Shown piece by piece: positions 23,375 through 33,023 of a DNA stretch of 64,000 nucleotides. Position 1 is the stretch's first letter. Each line of letters starts with the position of its first letter. The notes below the pieces were generated by a model. That model did no database searches, was not told the DNA's origin, and was given only the letters and a program-made list of their open reading frames with translations. Location: assembly GCA_030431975.1 (NCBI GenBank), contig JAUIHP010000008.1, forward strand, positions 108,318-172,317. The letters run 5' to 3'. The position numbers and the translations under genes were made by a program. This stretch comes from a bacterium. Its GTDB lineage: Bacteria > Eisenbacteria > RBG-16-71-46 > CAIMUX01.

Positions 23375-24250
23375 TCACCCCCCAATCATTTCTTCCGGAT
23401 GCAGGCTGGTGTTCGTGGCCACCTGATTCCATCCCATCGGCTCCCGGACGTAGACGTCCAGGACGCGCAACCGGTAGGCCTCGACTCTCCCCTGGCGATT
23501 CCGGCCCGCAATCCGGGCTACGTACGGCACGATGGCAACGTCCCCGTAGAAGATGGGCGCAAGGTCGAGGATCTGGTACTCCTCGAACTGAGTCGATCCA
23601 ACGGCGCCCTCCGCCGCCTGGATGTATGCGTCGATGCCCCGACCGACAGTGTTCGAGGTCACGGTGAAACCCCGCCAGTCGGCGGTGTGGGTGCGCCGCA
23701 GGACGCCCAGGTCCTTCTGTCGGTAGGCCTCGAAGACCCGAAGGATCTGCTCGCGGATGGCCTGCACGTCATCGGCCCGGTGGGCGCCGTCCACGGCCTG
23801 ATGAAGCCCGCGGCTTCCCAGCCAACCCCGGACCTTCCATCCCTCGTCCTCGCGGTGGAAGGTCAAAGCGACGCGTCCTGAGACGTACCGGGGAGAACCC
23901 GCATCGCCCAGGCCGTGCTCGGCGATCCACCGGCATTGCGCCACTCCGGTCTCTCCCAGCACCTGGGCGCCGTCGACGAAGTAGACCAGGTTAGTCAGCC
24001 CCCTACCTTCCCCGAAAAATCGCCGCAGATAGGAGATCCCCGCCTCCGGCGTCGGGATATGCGACTGGGCTTCCGCATCGGACTCCGCTTCTGCCGGGGC
24101 TTCCTCATGCGTGTGTGAGATCCGTACTTTGGGGCCGGGGAACCCCTGCAGTTGAAACTCGGTGTGGAAGACGTCGGAAAGGTCCTCCGTCGTCTTGCGC
24201 AGTCCGTTCCACATTGTGTCCGCGGCTATGATCAATTCTTGCGTCGCCAT
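23375..24250 (-). CDS. NTF2/SnoaL-like fold protein of unknown function
   Basis: A 291-residue soluble protein with what look like two NTF2/SnoaL-type cone folds. The N-terminal half contains FHREDEGWKVRGWLGSR, and the C-terminal half AYIQAAEGAVGSTQFEEYQILDLAP followed by alternating beta strands, as in DUF4440/SnoaL proteins. Such folds serve as small-molecule pockets or nonspecific scaffolds, and no function can be assigned. The start at 24250 (GAGGG 6 bases upstream) is preferred over an upstream ATG at 24334, which would leave only 20 bases to the divergent murB start. The 3' end is 5 bases from the tRNA-Leu 3' end. Confidence 0.65.
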   Translation of the reverse strand: MATQELIIAADTMWNGLRKTTEDLSDVFHTEFQLQGFPGPKVRISHTHEEAPAEAESDAEAQSHIPTPEAGISYLRRFFGEGRGLTNLVYFVDGAQVLGETGVAQCRWIAEHGLGDAGSPRYVSGRVALTFHREDEGWKVRGWLGSRGLHQAVDGAHRADDVQAIREQILRVFEAYRQKDLGVLRRTHTADWRGFTVTSNTVGRGIDAYIQAAEGAVGSTQFEEYQILDLAPIFYGDVAIVPYVARIAGRNRQGRVEAYRLRVLDVYVREPMGWNQVATNTSLHPEEMIGG

Positions 24251-24354
24251 CAGCGTCCCTCGCCTTCCAAGAAATCCCCGGATAGACTCCGTTCCTACTA
24301 TCGTCATCGGCACGTTTCGTCCGGTGCCGAACACTCTACCTCAACGGAGGATCT

Positions 24355-25278
24355 TTGCCAGAGTCTGACCCGTTCGAAACGGTCTCCCCGACGGAGTGCC
24401 CGATCGAGAGAGACCGAGTGCTGGCCCCACTCACGACATGGAAGGTCGGCGGTCCGGCCCTCTACTTTGCGGAGCCCGCCAACCCCTCCGAACTCGCCTT
24501 CTGCTACCAGTTCGCGGCCGAAACGAGCGTAGCGATTCTTCCTTTGGGAGGCGCGAGCAACATGCTGATCTCGGATCAGGGTTTTCCGGGGCTTGTCATT
24601 CGTTATGCCGACAAATCAGAGCAGGAAGACGAATCGGAAGCGAGTCTTCTCCTGCGTGCCGGCGGCCGCACTCTCTTTGCCCGCATGGCCCGGAAGATCT
24701 CGCTACGCGGTTGGTCCGGCCTGGAATGGGCCGAAGGAATCCCCGGAACCGTCGGCGGCGCCGTCGCTGGAAATGCGGGTGCGTACGGAAGCGACACCGC
24801 GTCGGTTGTGAGCGATGTCGACGTGTTCTTTCCGAAGGAGAGCGTCGTCCGCCGGCTCGCTCCGGACTACTGCGGCTTCCGGTATCGCAGCAGTCGTTTC
24901 AAAGCAGAGGGTCCACTGCACGGTTTCGTCGTCCGCGCCGGCTTCCAACTGAAACGGGAGAACCCCGAAGAAGTCCGCAAGCGAATCGACGCCATCCGTG
25001 ACCGCCGAAAGGCAGCCAGTCCCAGCGGGCTGTCCTGTGGTTCGGTCTTCAAGAATCCGGAAGGCGACTATGCAGGACGCATCATCGAACGACTCGGGCT
25101 GAAAGGACGAACGGTGGGATCGGCACAGATCTCTGAAGTTCATGGGAACTACATCGTGAACCTGGGCGGAGCGCGGAGCGCCGACGTTTTGGCGCTCATC
25201 CGATTGATGCAAGGCGAAGCCAAAGAACGGCTGGGGATCGACCTGGAGCCTGAGGTTCGGATCGTCGGCGACCGCTAG
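24355..25278 (+). CDS. murB: UDP-N-acetylenolpyruvoylglucosamine reductase
   Basis: FAD-dependent second step of UDP-MurNAc synthesis for peptidoglycan. The 307-residue protein shows TTWKVGGPA, the FAD-binding LPLGGASNML, the motif EWAEGIPGTVGGAVAGNAGAYG, the catalytic-Ser region CGSVFKNP, and the C-terminal EPEVRIVG with the catalytic Glu. It starts at TTG with GGAGG 4 bases upstream. It stands alone rather than in a mur cluster and overlaps the convergent EAL/HDOD gene by 4 bases. Confidence 0.94.
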   Translation: MPESDPFETVSPTECPIERDRVLAPLTTWKVGGPALYFAEPANPSELAFCYQFAAETSVAILPLGGASNMLISDQGFPGLVIRYADKSEQEDESEASLLLRAGGRTLFARMARKISLRGWSGLEWAEGIPGTVGGAVAGNAGAYGSDTASVVSDVDVFFPKESVVRRLAPDYCGFRYRSSRFKAEGPLHGFVVRAGFQLKRENPEEVRKRIDAIRDRRKAASPSGLSCGSVFKNPEGDYAGRIIERLGLKGRTVGSAQISEVHGNYIVNLGGARSADVLALIRLMQGEAKERLGIDLEPEVRIVGDR

Positions 25279-26495
25279 CGAGCCATGTCGGATGGATCCC
25301 CGAGGCTGGCCCAGTTCACCGCATCGACGTAGCACTCCGGAATCTTCTCTTCGGGAACGCCCTCTTCTTCGACCAGACCCTTCAATTCGGCCCAATGGCC
25401 CCGCTCGTAGGCCCGAACGATTTCGAGAACGCGGAAGAGATCGTTCTCCTTCCCGAGAATGGCGTCTCGGACGTTCTCGGTCAGGGGAAGCGGCTGGATC
25501 GCATCTTTCATTTCGAGATCCATGAAGGCGTCGATCGTCGAGAACATTCCGGCAAGGAAAGCATCGATCTTCCGGATGTCCCGCGGCAGCAGTCCCGCCA
25601 CGAGCTCACACATGCGCGCGCGGATACTGGTGACCTGAATCAGCGCCGCCGGCTTTTCCTGTCCCAGCGAAGACATGACCAGAAGCGTCAGCCACTTTCG
25701 AAGTTCACGCTCTCCGACCAGAAAGAAAGCCTGCTTCAGGTCTTCGATCTCGCGGCGCCAGCCGAAGGTCGGACGGTTGATGTAGCGGAAGAACTTGTAG
25801 GTCAGGGTCGGGTTTCGCTTGATGATTCCTTCGAGACGATCGAAGTCCAGATCCACCTTCTGCAGCTCCATGAGAAGCTCTGCATACATCGCCCCTTCGG
25901 ACGGAACGATCTTCTTCTGGACGATCGAAGGCCGCTCGAGGAAGTACCCCTGAAAGAGGACATACCCGTCTTCCCTTGCCTCCTGCAATTCCTGGTGAGA
26001 CTCAACCTTCTCCGCCAGCAACTTGACGCCGAAGGGCAGGTGTTCCCTGATGCCCTGGCGCTCGGCTCGATTCGTTGTTCGGAAGTCCACTTTGACGATG
26101 TCGACGAGCTGCAGAATCGGATCCCACTCCGGTGTGTAGACGAAGTCGTCGAGAGCGACCTGGAAACCGAGCTTCTTCAGATCGCGAATCGCACGCAGCA
26201 CTTCGGGAACCGGCTCGACGGTTTCCAGAATCTCGACCACGGTCGTCGCCGCCGGAAGCATCTCCGCCAGCCCCTGAACAAGGGCTCCCTGGGTGACATT
26301 GACGAAAGCGGCGTTGCCCCCGGTGATGTGGGTCTGATCGAGAAGCGAGGAAGTGTGCTCGATGACCCACGAAGTGGCCTGCTCCGGATCACCGTCGAAG
26401 GAGTGATCCTCCGGCCCCCCGCGAAAGAGCAACTCGTACCCGAAGATCTCCATCTTGAAGTCGAGGATCGGTTGTCGGGCGACAAAGAAGTCCAT
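25275..26495 (-). CDS. EAL-HDOD domain signalling protein (YuxH type)
   Basis: A 406-residue two-domain regulator. Residues ~1-195 are an EAL-like domain opening F-V-A-R-Q-P-I-L-D, with YELLFR in place of E-A-L-L-R. The VALDDF and VKVDF strands are present, but the full set of metal ligands for c-di-GMP hydrolysis is not. Residues ~200-400 are an HDOD domain (NPTLTYKFFRYINRP, later KWLTLLVMSS). Proteins of this build usually act as c-di-GMP or protein-interaction effectors rather than enzymes. Given the PilT motors in the window, a link to surface motility is possible. The gene follows the DUF4301 gene by 19 bases. Confidence 0.85.
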   Translation of the reverse strand: MDFFVARQPILDFKMEIFGYELLFRGGPEDHSFDGDPEQATSWVIEHTSSLLDQTHITGGNAAFVNVTQGALVQGLAEMLPAATTVVEILETVEPVPEVLRAIRDLKKLGFQVALDDFVYTPEWDPILQLVDIVKVDFRTTNRAERQGIREHLPFGVKLLAEKVESHQELQEAREDGYVLFQGYFLERPSIVQKKIVPSEGAMYAELLMELQKVDLDFDRLEGIIKRNPTLTYKFFRYINRPTFGWRREIEDLKQAFFLVGERELRKWLTLLVMSSLGQEKPAALIQVTSIRARMCELVAGLLPRDIRKIDAFLAGMFSTIDAFMDLEMKDAIQPLPLTENVRDAILGKENDLFRVLEIVRAYERGHWAELKGLVEEEGVPEEKIPECYVDAVNWASLGDPSDMAR

Positions 26496-26514
26496 TTCAG
26501 CGAAGCCCCTCCAT

Positions 26515-28161
26515 CTAACCGTCCGCGCGCCGGGGGCAGTGGGGCGGACGCAAGAGATCGAGCACGGTCTTCACCGGAGTAAAGGTCTCGATCGGCACTT
26601 CCAGAAACACGGTGTTCCAATGAGCCATGGACCCGTTCCAAAGTCCGGGTAGTTCCAAGGCCAGCAGAGGCCGGCCCGCTTCAGACTTCTCACACACGAT
26701 ACCGGTCTCTTCGTCGACGAACTGTGCGAGGTTGTAAAGAGAGCCGTCCGGCCGACGCAACGAAACCGCGAGGTCCACCGGGTTGAAGTGGGTGGCTTTG
26801 ACGACCGCCGCCGACTGCGATTCGTCGGACGTATCGACCTGGGAAAGCTCCACGATCTGGATCGAAGTCGTCCCGTCCGGATGGCGCACCCAAAACGGAC
26901 CGCCGCCAGGTTCACCTTCGTTTCGCACCATTCCGCAAACGCGAATGGGTCGCTCCAGCCTCCCTCGAAGTCGTGCCTTCCGAGCACCCAGTCCGGCCGA
27001 CTCGGGGACCGCTATGCCTTTGTCTTCACCGGAAAGCGGAGCCGTCTCTGCGCCCGCCTGCCAGGTTCGGCAGAAGACGTTTTCGTACTCTCGCTCGATC
27101 GCTCCGATCTCTGCGTCGTCGATTCCCGGCACGGCAAGACGCTCCAGCCAGTGGCCGATCTTCCGTTCGAGAACGACGAGGTACCCGGCGAGTACGCGAC
27201 GCTCGTCCAGCTGCGGGTGACGCCACTCGCGGTGCGCGATGTTGTCGATGTTTCGAACGAGGACGAGATCGCCCCCGCACTTGAAGAGATTTTCCAGGAG
27301 AGCGCCATGTCCTCCCGGGCGAAAAACCAATCGCCCTTCCCTGTCCCGAAAGGGTTGCCCCTCGGGCGACGCGGCCAAAGTGTCCGTCGCCGCCGACTGG
27401 ACCGAGAACTCCAGTTTGAAAGTCGCCCGGTCCAAGTGATGGGCAAACTCGTGGAGTTCCTCGCGAATCGTCTCCATGTGGGCAGGCGGAACCGTGAAGT
27501 GCAGACGAACGCGGCCGTCTGCATCACGGATCGTTTCGGTCGCCTCTTCCAGGTGCTCCTGAAACGCATTCCGCGGTCCGTCCGGATAGCAGTGGAACGG
27601 AATCTTTCCTTTGGGCATTTGGGCGTACCCCAACCCGTCGGGATCGAGCATTGTCCGAAGAAGGTCCGCGGCGTCCATTTCCGTCGCGTGGACTCCACCC
27701 GCCGCCTCACGAAGATCGAGCGCAAACGCGAACTCTTGAAGAGAACCCAGAAACTTCGACGTTGCTTCGAGATCCGCCTCGGAGACGCCGTCCGCCTCGA
27801 GCTTCGGCTCCACTCCCGGTGACGTTTCACCGACCGCTCGAGCGCCACCGTCGGCGGCAGCTCGGAGGGACTTGAACATGCGACTGGCCGCACCCGACGC
27901 AGGAACGAATCGGGTAAAGCGGCCCGCGTCTCTGGCTTCCTCGAAAGCCTCGAGGGCGCTCTCGCGCTGTTCAGTGGATAGGCGGACCACGCCGTCACCC
28001 ACCGTGCAGGGCCGGTCCAGTTCGATCCGAGGAAAACCCTGCCCAATCCGAGCGAGCTGTTCGCGGACCGTGTTTTCGTCGAGCCCCCGTGCCCTGAGAT
28101 CGGCGATGTCCTCTGAGGTCAGGGACAACGCGCCCTTAGGCGGGGTCGGTATCGAGTCCAT
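26515..28161 (-). CDS. DUF4301 family protein
   Basis: A 548-residue cytoplasmic protein of unknown function. The N-terminus follows the DUF4301 pattern: a helix (EDIADLRARGLDENTVREQL), the segment GFPRIELDRPCTVGDGVVRL, then FVPASGAASRMFK, a Ser/Gly-rich loop resembling a phosphate-binding site. Later blocks include PKGKIPFHCYPDG and FRPGGHGALLENL, reminiscent of sugar-nucleotide transferases. DUF4301 proteins are known mainly from Bacteroidetes, which fits the FCB placement. It is flanked by pheT (81-base gap upstream) and the EAL/HDOD gene. Confidence 0.85.
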   Translation of the reverse strand: MDSIPTPPKGALSLTSEDIADLRARGLDENTVREQLARIGQGFPRIELDRPCTVGDGVVRLSTEQRESALEAFEEARDAGRFTRFVPASGAASRMFKSLRAAADGGARAVGETSPGVEPKLEADGVSEADLEATSKFLGSLQEFAFALDLREAAGGVHATEMDAADLLRTMLDPDGLGYAQMPKGKIPFHCYPDGPRNAFQEHLEEATETIRDADGRVRLHFTVPPAHMETIREELHEFAHHLDRATFKLEFSVQSAATDTLAASPEGQPFRDREGRLVFRPGGHGALLENLFKCGGDLVLVRNIDNIAHREWRHPQLDERRVLAGYLVVLERKIGHWLERLAVPGIDDAEIGAIEREYENVFCRTWQAGAETAPLSGEDKGIAVPESAGLGARKARLRGRLERPIRVCGMVRNEGEPGGGPFWVRHPDGTTSIQIVELSQVDTSDESQSAAVVKATHFNPVDLAVSLRRPDGSLYNLAQFVDEETGIVCEKSEAGRPLLALELPGLWNGSMAHWNTVFLEVPIETFTPVKTVLDLLRPPHCPRRADG

Positions 28162-28242
28162 GGATGAGGGGCCTCCGTAGCCCGAATCAATTCACGAGGG
28201 TCTGCTGCGTAGCGACCGTCACGAACACCGGGGCTAGTCTTC

Positions 28243-30114
28243 CTATGCTAGGGATCGGTAGACCCCCGGCACTTCCTTGGTCGGAACGAGCGCTTCCAGA
28301 AGCACGGCCGGATTCTGTAGGCCCAAACGCTCGAGCACGGCGGGGTGAACTTCGCCGAAGACTCCGAGCCTCCGGCCGTCTTCGGTCAGGAGATAGGCGC
28401 CACGCCCGGGAATGAGGAAGGGCACGTCGGCCCTCTCCAGGCGCAGCCCGATTCCGAGGTCGCGCAGCAGCGATTCGGCTTCGGCTCGAACATCGGCGAA
28501 GCCGACCTTCGGCGCGATGCTGCCGAAAGCGAAGTGCAGGGTCTCGAGCGCGCCCGTCTCACTCTCCGGAGCCAGGAACGAGACCTCCCCCACCTCGAAG
28601 ATTCTCTGCGGCAAGGCGTTGTGACGATTGCGGGCAAAGGTGTGGAGGAGCCCGGACAGGAGGGAGGTTCGAAGCTGAGTCTGCTCCTGGCTGATCGGGT
28701 TCCCCACGATAACGGTCTGCGGATGGGCACCGAGCCCGAGCAAGCCGTCCGAAAGCTCATGTGACGTCAGAGTCAGGGTCAGGATTTCCAGGTATCCCAT
28801 CCCGACAAGGACGTCCCGAACAGCGCCCGCCGCCGTCGTGGTCGGCAATTCTTTCCCGGTCGTCACGGTCTCGACGCGGGTCGGAACGATGTTGGCATAA
28901 CCGTAGGCGATGGCCGCGTCTTCCATCAGATCGCGCTCGTGAAGGATGTCGTTGCGAAAGGCCGGCACCAACACCTTGACGTTCGAACCCTTTCCGAGGC
29001 TCGCCCCGTGGCGCATCTGCAGCATACGGTGCTGAAGGTCGGACGCGCTCATCTCGACCCCAAGCAGACGGGCCGTGCGGTCCGCATCGATCTCCATTTC
29101 CTGCGGAGTCAGGTCCGGCGTCGTCAGTGTGCGAGTCGATCCGGCGTCATCCGGGTCCGTGGCATCGATCAACTCGACAGCCCGTAGTTTCGAACCGTGG
29201 TGATACTCCAGAATCGACGTGGCCAGGATGGACAGAGTGCGCTGCACGATGCGGGCGCCGGAACCGGTGACGTCGATGAAGAAGCGACGCGTCCCCAGGT
29301 GGACTTTCGTTTTCTCGCTGTTGATGATCGGCGGCATCGAAAGCACCTGGCCGCCTTGCGTCCGCAGAACCGGGTAACGATCGAAACCGTCCAGCAGGTT
29401 TCGGTAGGCCGTGCCCTTGGGATGCTCCTCGAGAATTCGTTCCAGTGACCACGGAGTCTCCCCCGCCTCGGCGCCCAGCGGAACGAAGGCGTAGTCGGGC
29501 GGTTCCGTCGTGTACTCGAACTCGAGCGAACCGTCCCAGGAATCCAGATCGTAAACACCGATCGAGGCGTGCTTGCGATTGCGACCCAGCGCCCAGTGCA
29601 GGTTCTCCTGCAGCTTCATGAGAGACTTGATCGAATCGTGGTCGAGGTTGACACCTTCGATGACGGCGCACGCGATATGCGGGCGCAGACTTTCAGGACG
29701 ACGAACGGAAGGATCGACACGCAACTTGGCGGCGACGCCCTCGACCTGATACTCGACCGGGCCGACGTCGAGGTCGAGAACACCGCGGATGGCCCGGGCC
29801 AAACCGGCCGGATCGAACATGTCGGGCCGCACGGCCAGAAGTTCCATACGGACGACTTCCAATGGGTCGAGTTCGGTGATCGCCCCGTCCACATCGCGAA
29901 GGTCGGTCCCGCAGTTCGCGCACTGTGGCGGCACGTCCTCCTGTCCGGCCAACTCCATGATAAAGCCGCAGCGATTGCACTGCGGACGCCGGAGCGTGGC
30001 GAATCCTTCGACGTCACAGCCGAGATTGCCCAGCACGTCGAGAAGCTTCTCTCCCTGCACCTCGTCTCCGACCCGTCGGCGCAGTTCCTCGGTGGGGACT
30101 CCGATTACCGGCAT
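28243..30114 (-). CDS. pheT: Phenylalanyl-tRNA synthetase beta chain, archaeal/eukaryotic type
   Basis: Structural subunit of PheRS. At 623 residues it is far shorter than the usual bacterial ~800 and lacks the N-terminal tRNA-binding (EMAP) domain and the C-terminal anticodon-binding domain. The B3/B4 region (NLHWALGRNRKHASIGVYDLD, later MPPIINSEKTKV) and B5 domain follow the archaeal/eukaryotic layout. Unusually, four cysteines at 46, 49, 65 and 68 (CNRC and CANC) form a zinc-ribbon-like insertion near the N-terminus. ATG 30114 is chosen (GGAG 5 bases upstream) over GTG 30135; it overlaps the end of pheS by 10 bases. Confidence 0.92.
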   Translation of the reverse strand: MPVIGVPTEELRRRVGDEVQGEKLLDVLGNLGCDVEGFATLRRPQCNRCGFIMELAGQEDVPPQCANCGTDLRDVDGAITELDPLEVVRMELLAVRPDMFDPAGLARAIRGVLDLDVGPVEYQVEGVAAKLRVDPSVRRPESLRPHIACAVIEGVNLDHDSIKSLMKLQENLHWALGRNRKHASIGVYDLDSWDGSLEFEYTTEPPDYAFVPLGAEAGETPWSLERILEEHPKGTAYRNLLDGFDRYPVLRTQGGQVLSMPPIINSEKTKVHLGTRRFFIDVTGSGARIVQRTLSILATSILEYHHGSKLRAVELIDATDPDDAGSTRTLTTPDLTPQEMEIDADRTARLLGVEMSASDLQHRMLQMRHGASLGKGSNVKVLVPAFRNDILHERDLMEDAAIAYGYANIVPTRVETVTTGKELPTTTAAGAVRDVLVGMGYLEILTLTLTSHELSDGLLGLGAHPQTVIVGNPISQEQTQLRTSLLSGLLHTFARNRHNALPQRIFEVGEVSFLAPESETGALETLHFAFGSIAPKVGFADVRAEAESLLRDLGIGLRLERADVPFLIPGRGAYLLTEDGRRLGVFGEVHPAVLERLGLQNPAVLLEALVPTKEVPGVYRSLA

Positions 30115-31661
30115 CTTGGCTCCGTTCTCAACCACTCGAGGTCAGAGATGTAGAGATCACGAATGTCGCTGCGGTCGTGAAGAAGCATGGCCAGTCGATC
30201 GAGACCCAGGCCCCAGGCCAGGACGGGCTCCGTGCAGCCGAGCGGCTCCGTTACCTCCGGCCGAAAGATTCCCGACCCACCCATCTCGAACCAATCCTGC
30301 TTCTCTTCATGCCAAATGAACACCTCGACCGACGGCTCGGTGTACGGAAAGAATCCTGGCCGAAAGGTGAACTTCTCGAACCCCATCCGCTCGTAGAACG
30401 CGGCCAGCGTGCCCAACAACGACGAGAAACTCGCCGTCTTGTCGATGATGATTCCGTCCACCTGAAAGAAGATCGGCAGGTGCTTGTAGTCGATCGTCTC
30501 GCGACGAAAGACACGACCGATGGAGAAGATCTTGCGCGGGCCGTTCGGGTTCTTGGCCAACTCCCGAATGGTCGTGGCCGTGGTGTGTGTGCGCAGGACC
30601 GTCTGACGAGCCTTCTCCGTATCCCATTTGTAGCGCCAACCGACGGAGCCCGTGTCACCGCCCGTCTCGTGGGTCGCGCGAACGGCGTCGACCAGACCGG
30701 CGTCCGGCAATTCGGTTCGGGACGGCGACTCCATGTAGAACGTGTCCTGCATTTCCCGAGCGGGATGGTCCTGCGGTTGGAAGAGCGCGTCGAAGTCCCA
30801 GAAGCCGGACTCGACATAGGGGCTGACCGCTTCCTCGAATCCCATCTCGATGAAGACCTGCCGGGTCGACTCGATGACCCGTTGCAGTGGATGCCGCTTC
30901 CCGACCTGGAACGGTTCGGTGTCGAGATTGATGTCGTACGGCTTGAATTTGACGTTACGCCACTCGCCGGAGCTGAGAAGTTCGGGAGTCAGCTGGCTGA
31001 CCTCGCGGGTGGCCTCCACACCCTTGGCGCGCAGTTTCGCGCCGGCATCCGTTGCGGACAGCCAACGGTGGACCCGGGTCTTGCGCTCGACAAAAGGAGA
31101 CTTCTTCCCGATGAGCGCCTTCGCGCGTTCCAGATCGTCGGGAGCGATTCCCGCTTCGCCGCCATCGGTCAGGACGATCGAAGACTCGAGAGCGGCGCCC
31201 CCGAGTCTGTCCAGAAGCTCGATGAGTTGTTCGTCGGGCCCCTTCACGTCCCGTTCGGCGCGGCCTTGATCCGTGACTTCCAGGTCTTTGCCTTTTTTCT
31301 CGACCCAGCCGCGGTCGGCCAGACCGCGCAGTGATTGTCCGACAACCTTAGGTTCGAGACCGGCCCAACCGGGAACCTCGGCCATGCTTCCGGATCCGTT
31401 GTGATCGAGTAGCGCCAAAAGAATTCGGCGCTCGGGCGTCCCGCTTTTCAGTGCGCCTGCGGCTTCCTCTTTGAGAACCCACTCCGCATACTCTTCTTCC
31501 TCGACACGGATCAGTTCATCGCCGCCAAGTCCGATGGCCGCGGCAGAGATCTTGGCCTGATCGATTCCGAGTTCGTTCGCCAGGTCGGCGACCGTGACGC
31601 GGCGTCCCTCGTCCAGCGCCTGTAGGACCTGCGCCTCTTCGGGAGTCAAGGTCCGACTCAT
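30105..31661 (-). CDS. pheS: Phenylalanyl-tRNA synthetase alpha chain, archaeal/eukaryotic type
   Basis: Catalytic subunit of PheRS, 518 residues against ~340 in most bacteria. The N-terminal ~200 residues are winged-helix DNA/RNA-binding domains (TVADLANELGIDQAKIS and two more), as in archaeal and eukaryotic PheRS alpha. The class II catalytic core follows, with DALFQPQDHPAREMQDTFY, motif 2 (FSIGRVFRRETIDYKHLPIFFQ) and motif 3 (LAWGLGLDRLAML). It forms an operon with pheT and lies 52 bases downstream of dnaJ. Confidence 0.94.
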   Translation of the reverse strand: MSRTLTPEEAQVLQALDEGRRVTVADLANELGIDQAKISAAAIGLGGDELIRVEEEEYAEWVLKEEAAGALKSGTPERRILLALLDHNGSGSMAEVPGWAGLEPKVVGQSLRGLADRGWVEKKGKDLEVTDQGRAERDVKGPDEQLIELLDRLGGAALESSIVLTDGGEAGIAPDDLERAKALIGKKSPFVERKTRVHRWLSATDAGAKLRAKGVEATREVSQLTPELLSSGEWRNVKFKPYDINLDTEPFQVGKRHPLQRVIESTRQVFIEMGFEEAVSPYVESGFWDFDALFQPQDHPAREMQDTFYMESPSRTELPDAGLVDAVRATHETGGDTGSVGWRYKWDTEKARQTVLRTHTTATTIRELAKNPNGPRKIFSIGRVFRRETIDYKHLPIFFQVDGIIIDKTASFSSLLGTLAAFYERMGFEKFTFRPGFFPYTEPSVEVFIWHEEKQDWFEMGGSGIFRPEVTEPLGCTEPVLAWGLGLDRLAMLLHDRSDIRDLYISDLEWLRTEPRCR

Positions 31662-31713
31662 CCCACACCCCTTTCGTCATCGCGCCCCGCCGAAGTCGAC
31701 GGGCCATCGTCCA

Positions 31714-32871
31714 CTACTGGCCGGAAAACGCAGCTCGAACCTTGTCGAAGAAGCCTTTCTGAATCTTGGGCGGACCGTCGCCGGTCGCAGAGGCCAAGTC
31801 TTCGTAGGCTTTCCGTTCATCGCCGGAGAGCTTTGTCGGAATCGCCACGTGCAGTCGAACCAACAGGTCGCCCTTGTTGCTGCCGCCGTGAAGTTCGGGC
31901 AGCCCCTGGCCGCGTACGCGCAGAGTCTTTCCGTTTTGCGAACCCGCCGGGATTTCCATCCGGATGTGTCCCTTCAGCGTCGGAACGTCGACCTTGTCTC
32001 CGAGCGCCATTTGGTGCGGATGGACGGGAAGTTCGATGAGCAGGTCCTCTCCATGCCGGAAGAACTTGGAATGCGGCTTCTCACCGATGACGACGATGAG
32101 GTCTCCCGCTTCCGCATTCCGGATCCCGGCATCGCCGAGACCGGAGAGGCGCATGTAGTTGCCTTCCATCACGCCAGGAGGAATCTTGACCTCGGCGGTC
32201 TCCGATCCTTCGACGCGCCCGGCTCCGGAACAGCTGGAGCACGGTTCCTGAATGACGGCGCCGTCACCCTGGCATTGGGGACAGGTCGTCACGTTGACCA
32301 TCTGTCCGAAGAAGGATCGTTGGACTCGACGAATCTGCCCCTGTCCCTGACAGGTCGCACACGTCGTCGTGCTCTCGTCCTTGGTCGACCCCTTGCCCGC
32401 GCACGTCGTACAGCGAACCATCTTGCGAACCTTGAGCTTCTTGGTCGTGCCCTCGGCGATGTCTTCGAGAGTCAGCTCCAGGTTGATCTGCCGGTCTCCG
32501 CCTCGGCGTTCCATCCCTCGGCGGTCACCGCCGGTGAAGAAGTCCCCGAGTCCGCCGCCGCCGAAGTCGCGCATGAACGCACGAAGGGCGTCAGAAAGAT
32601 CGAATTCCATTCCGCCGGCGCCGAAGCCCCCCGCCCCGGCCGCACCGTCGACGCCGGCGTGACCGAACTGGTCGTAGGCTTGCCGTTTCTTGGAATCGGT
32701 CAGGACCTCATAGGCTTCGGTAGCCTCTTTGAACTTCTCCTCAGCGTCCTTGTCGCCGGGATTTCGGTCCGGATGGTACTGAAGTGCCAGCTTGCGGTAG
32801 GCCTTCTTGACGGCGGTCTCATCCGCCCCCTTCTCGACGCCCAGCACCTCGTAGTAATCGCGTTTCGCCAT
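31714..32871 (-). CDS. dnaJ: Chaperone DnaJ (type I Hsp40)
   Basis: Co-chaperone that stimulates DnaK ATPase and binds unfolded protein. The 385-residue protein has the J domain with HPD at 33-35, a Gly/Phe-rich linker, and the zinc domain with all four CxxCxGxG repeats ([32 protein letters not shown]), followed by the C-terminal substrate domains. dnaK and grpE are not adjacent; instead pheS-pheT follow. A terminator of the upstream glycosyltransferase separates it from the polysaccharide block. Confidence 0.95.
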   Translation of the reverse strand: MAKRDYYEVLGVEKGADETAVKKAYRKLALQYHPDRNPGDKDAEEKFKEATEAYEVLTDSKKRQAYDQFGHAGVDGAAGAGGFGAGGMEFDLSDALRAFMRDFGGGGLGDFFTGGDRRGMERRGGDRQINLELTLEDIAEGTTKKLKVRKMVRCTTCAGKGSTKDESTTTCATCQGQGQIRRVQRSFFGQMVNVTTCPQCQGDGAVIQEPCSSCSGAGRVEGSETAEVKIPPGVMEGNYMRLSGLGDAGIRNAEAGDLIVVIGEKPHSKFFRHGEDLLIELPVHPHQMALGDKVDVPTLKGHIRMEIPAGSQNGKTLRVRGQGLPELHGGSNKGDLLVRLHVAIPTKLSGDERKAYEDLASATGDGPPKIQKGFFDKVRAAFSGQ

Positions 32872-32955
32872 GGTATCCCTTGAGTTAGCCGTCTAAAGCA
32901 TCCGGCGAGGTTACTGACCCGAGAGCCTTGGGTCAATCTGCACTTCCGTTGGAAA

Positions 32956-32983
32956 CGGGTTCTGAGCATCCCTTCGGAACCCG
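32956..32983 (-). terminator. Hairpin terminator after the glycosyltransferase
   Basis: 7-bp stem (CGGGTTC / GAACCCG) with a 14-base loop followed on the minus strand by TTTCC. It is 40 bases past the glycosyltransferase stop and 85 bases before dnaJ. Confidence 0.45.
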
Positions 32984-33023
32984 CTGTATCTCTGTGAGAT
33001 GCGCGAACACCCGAATCGGTCGG

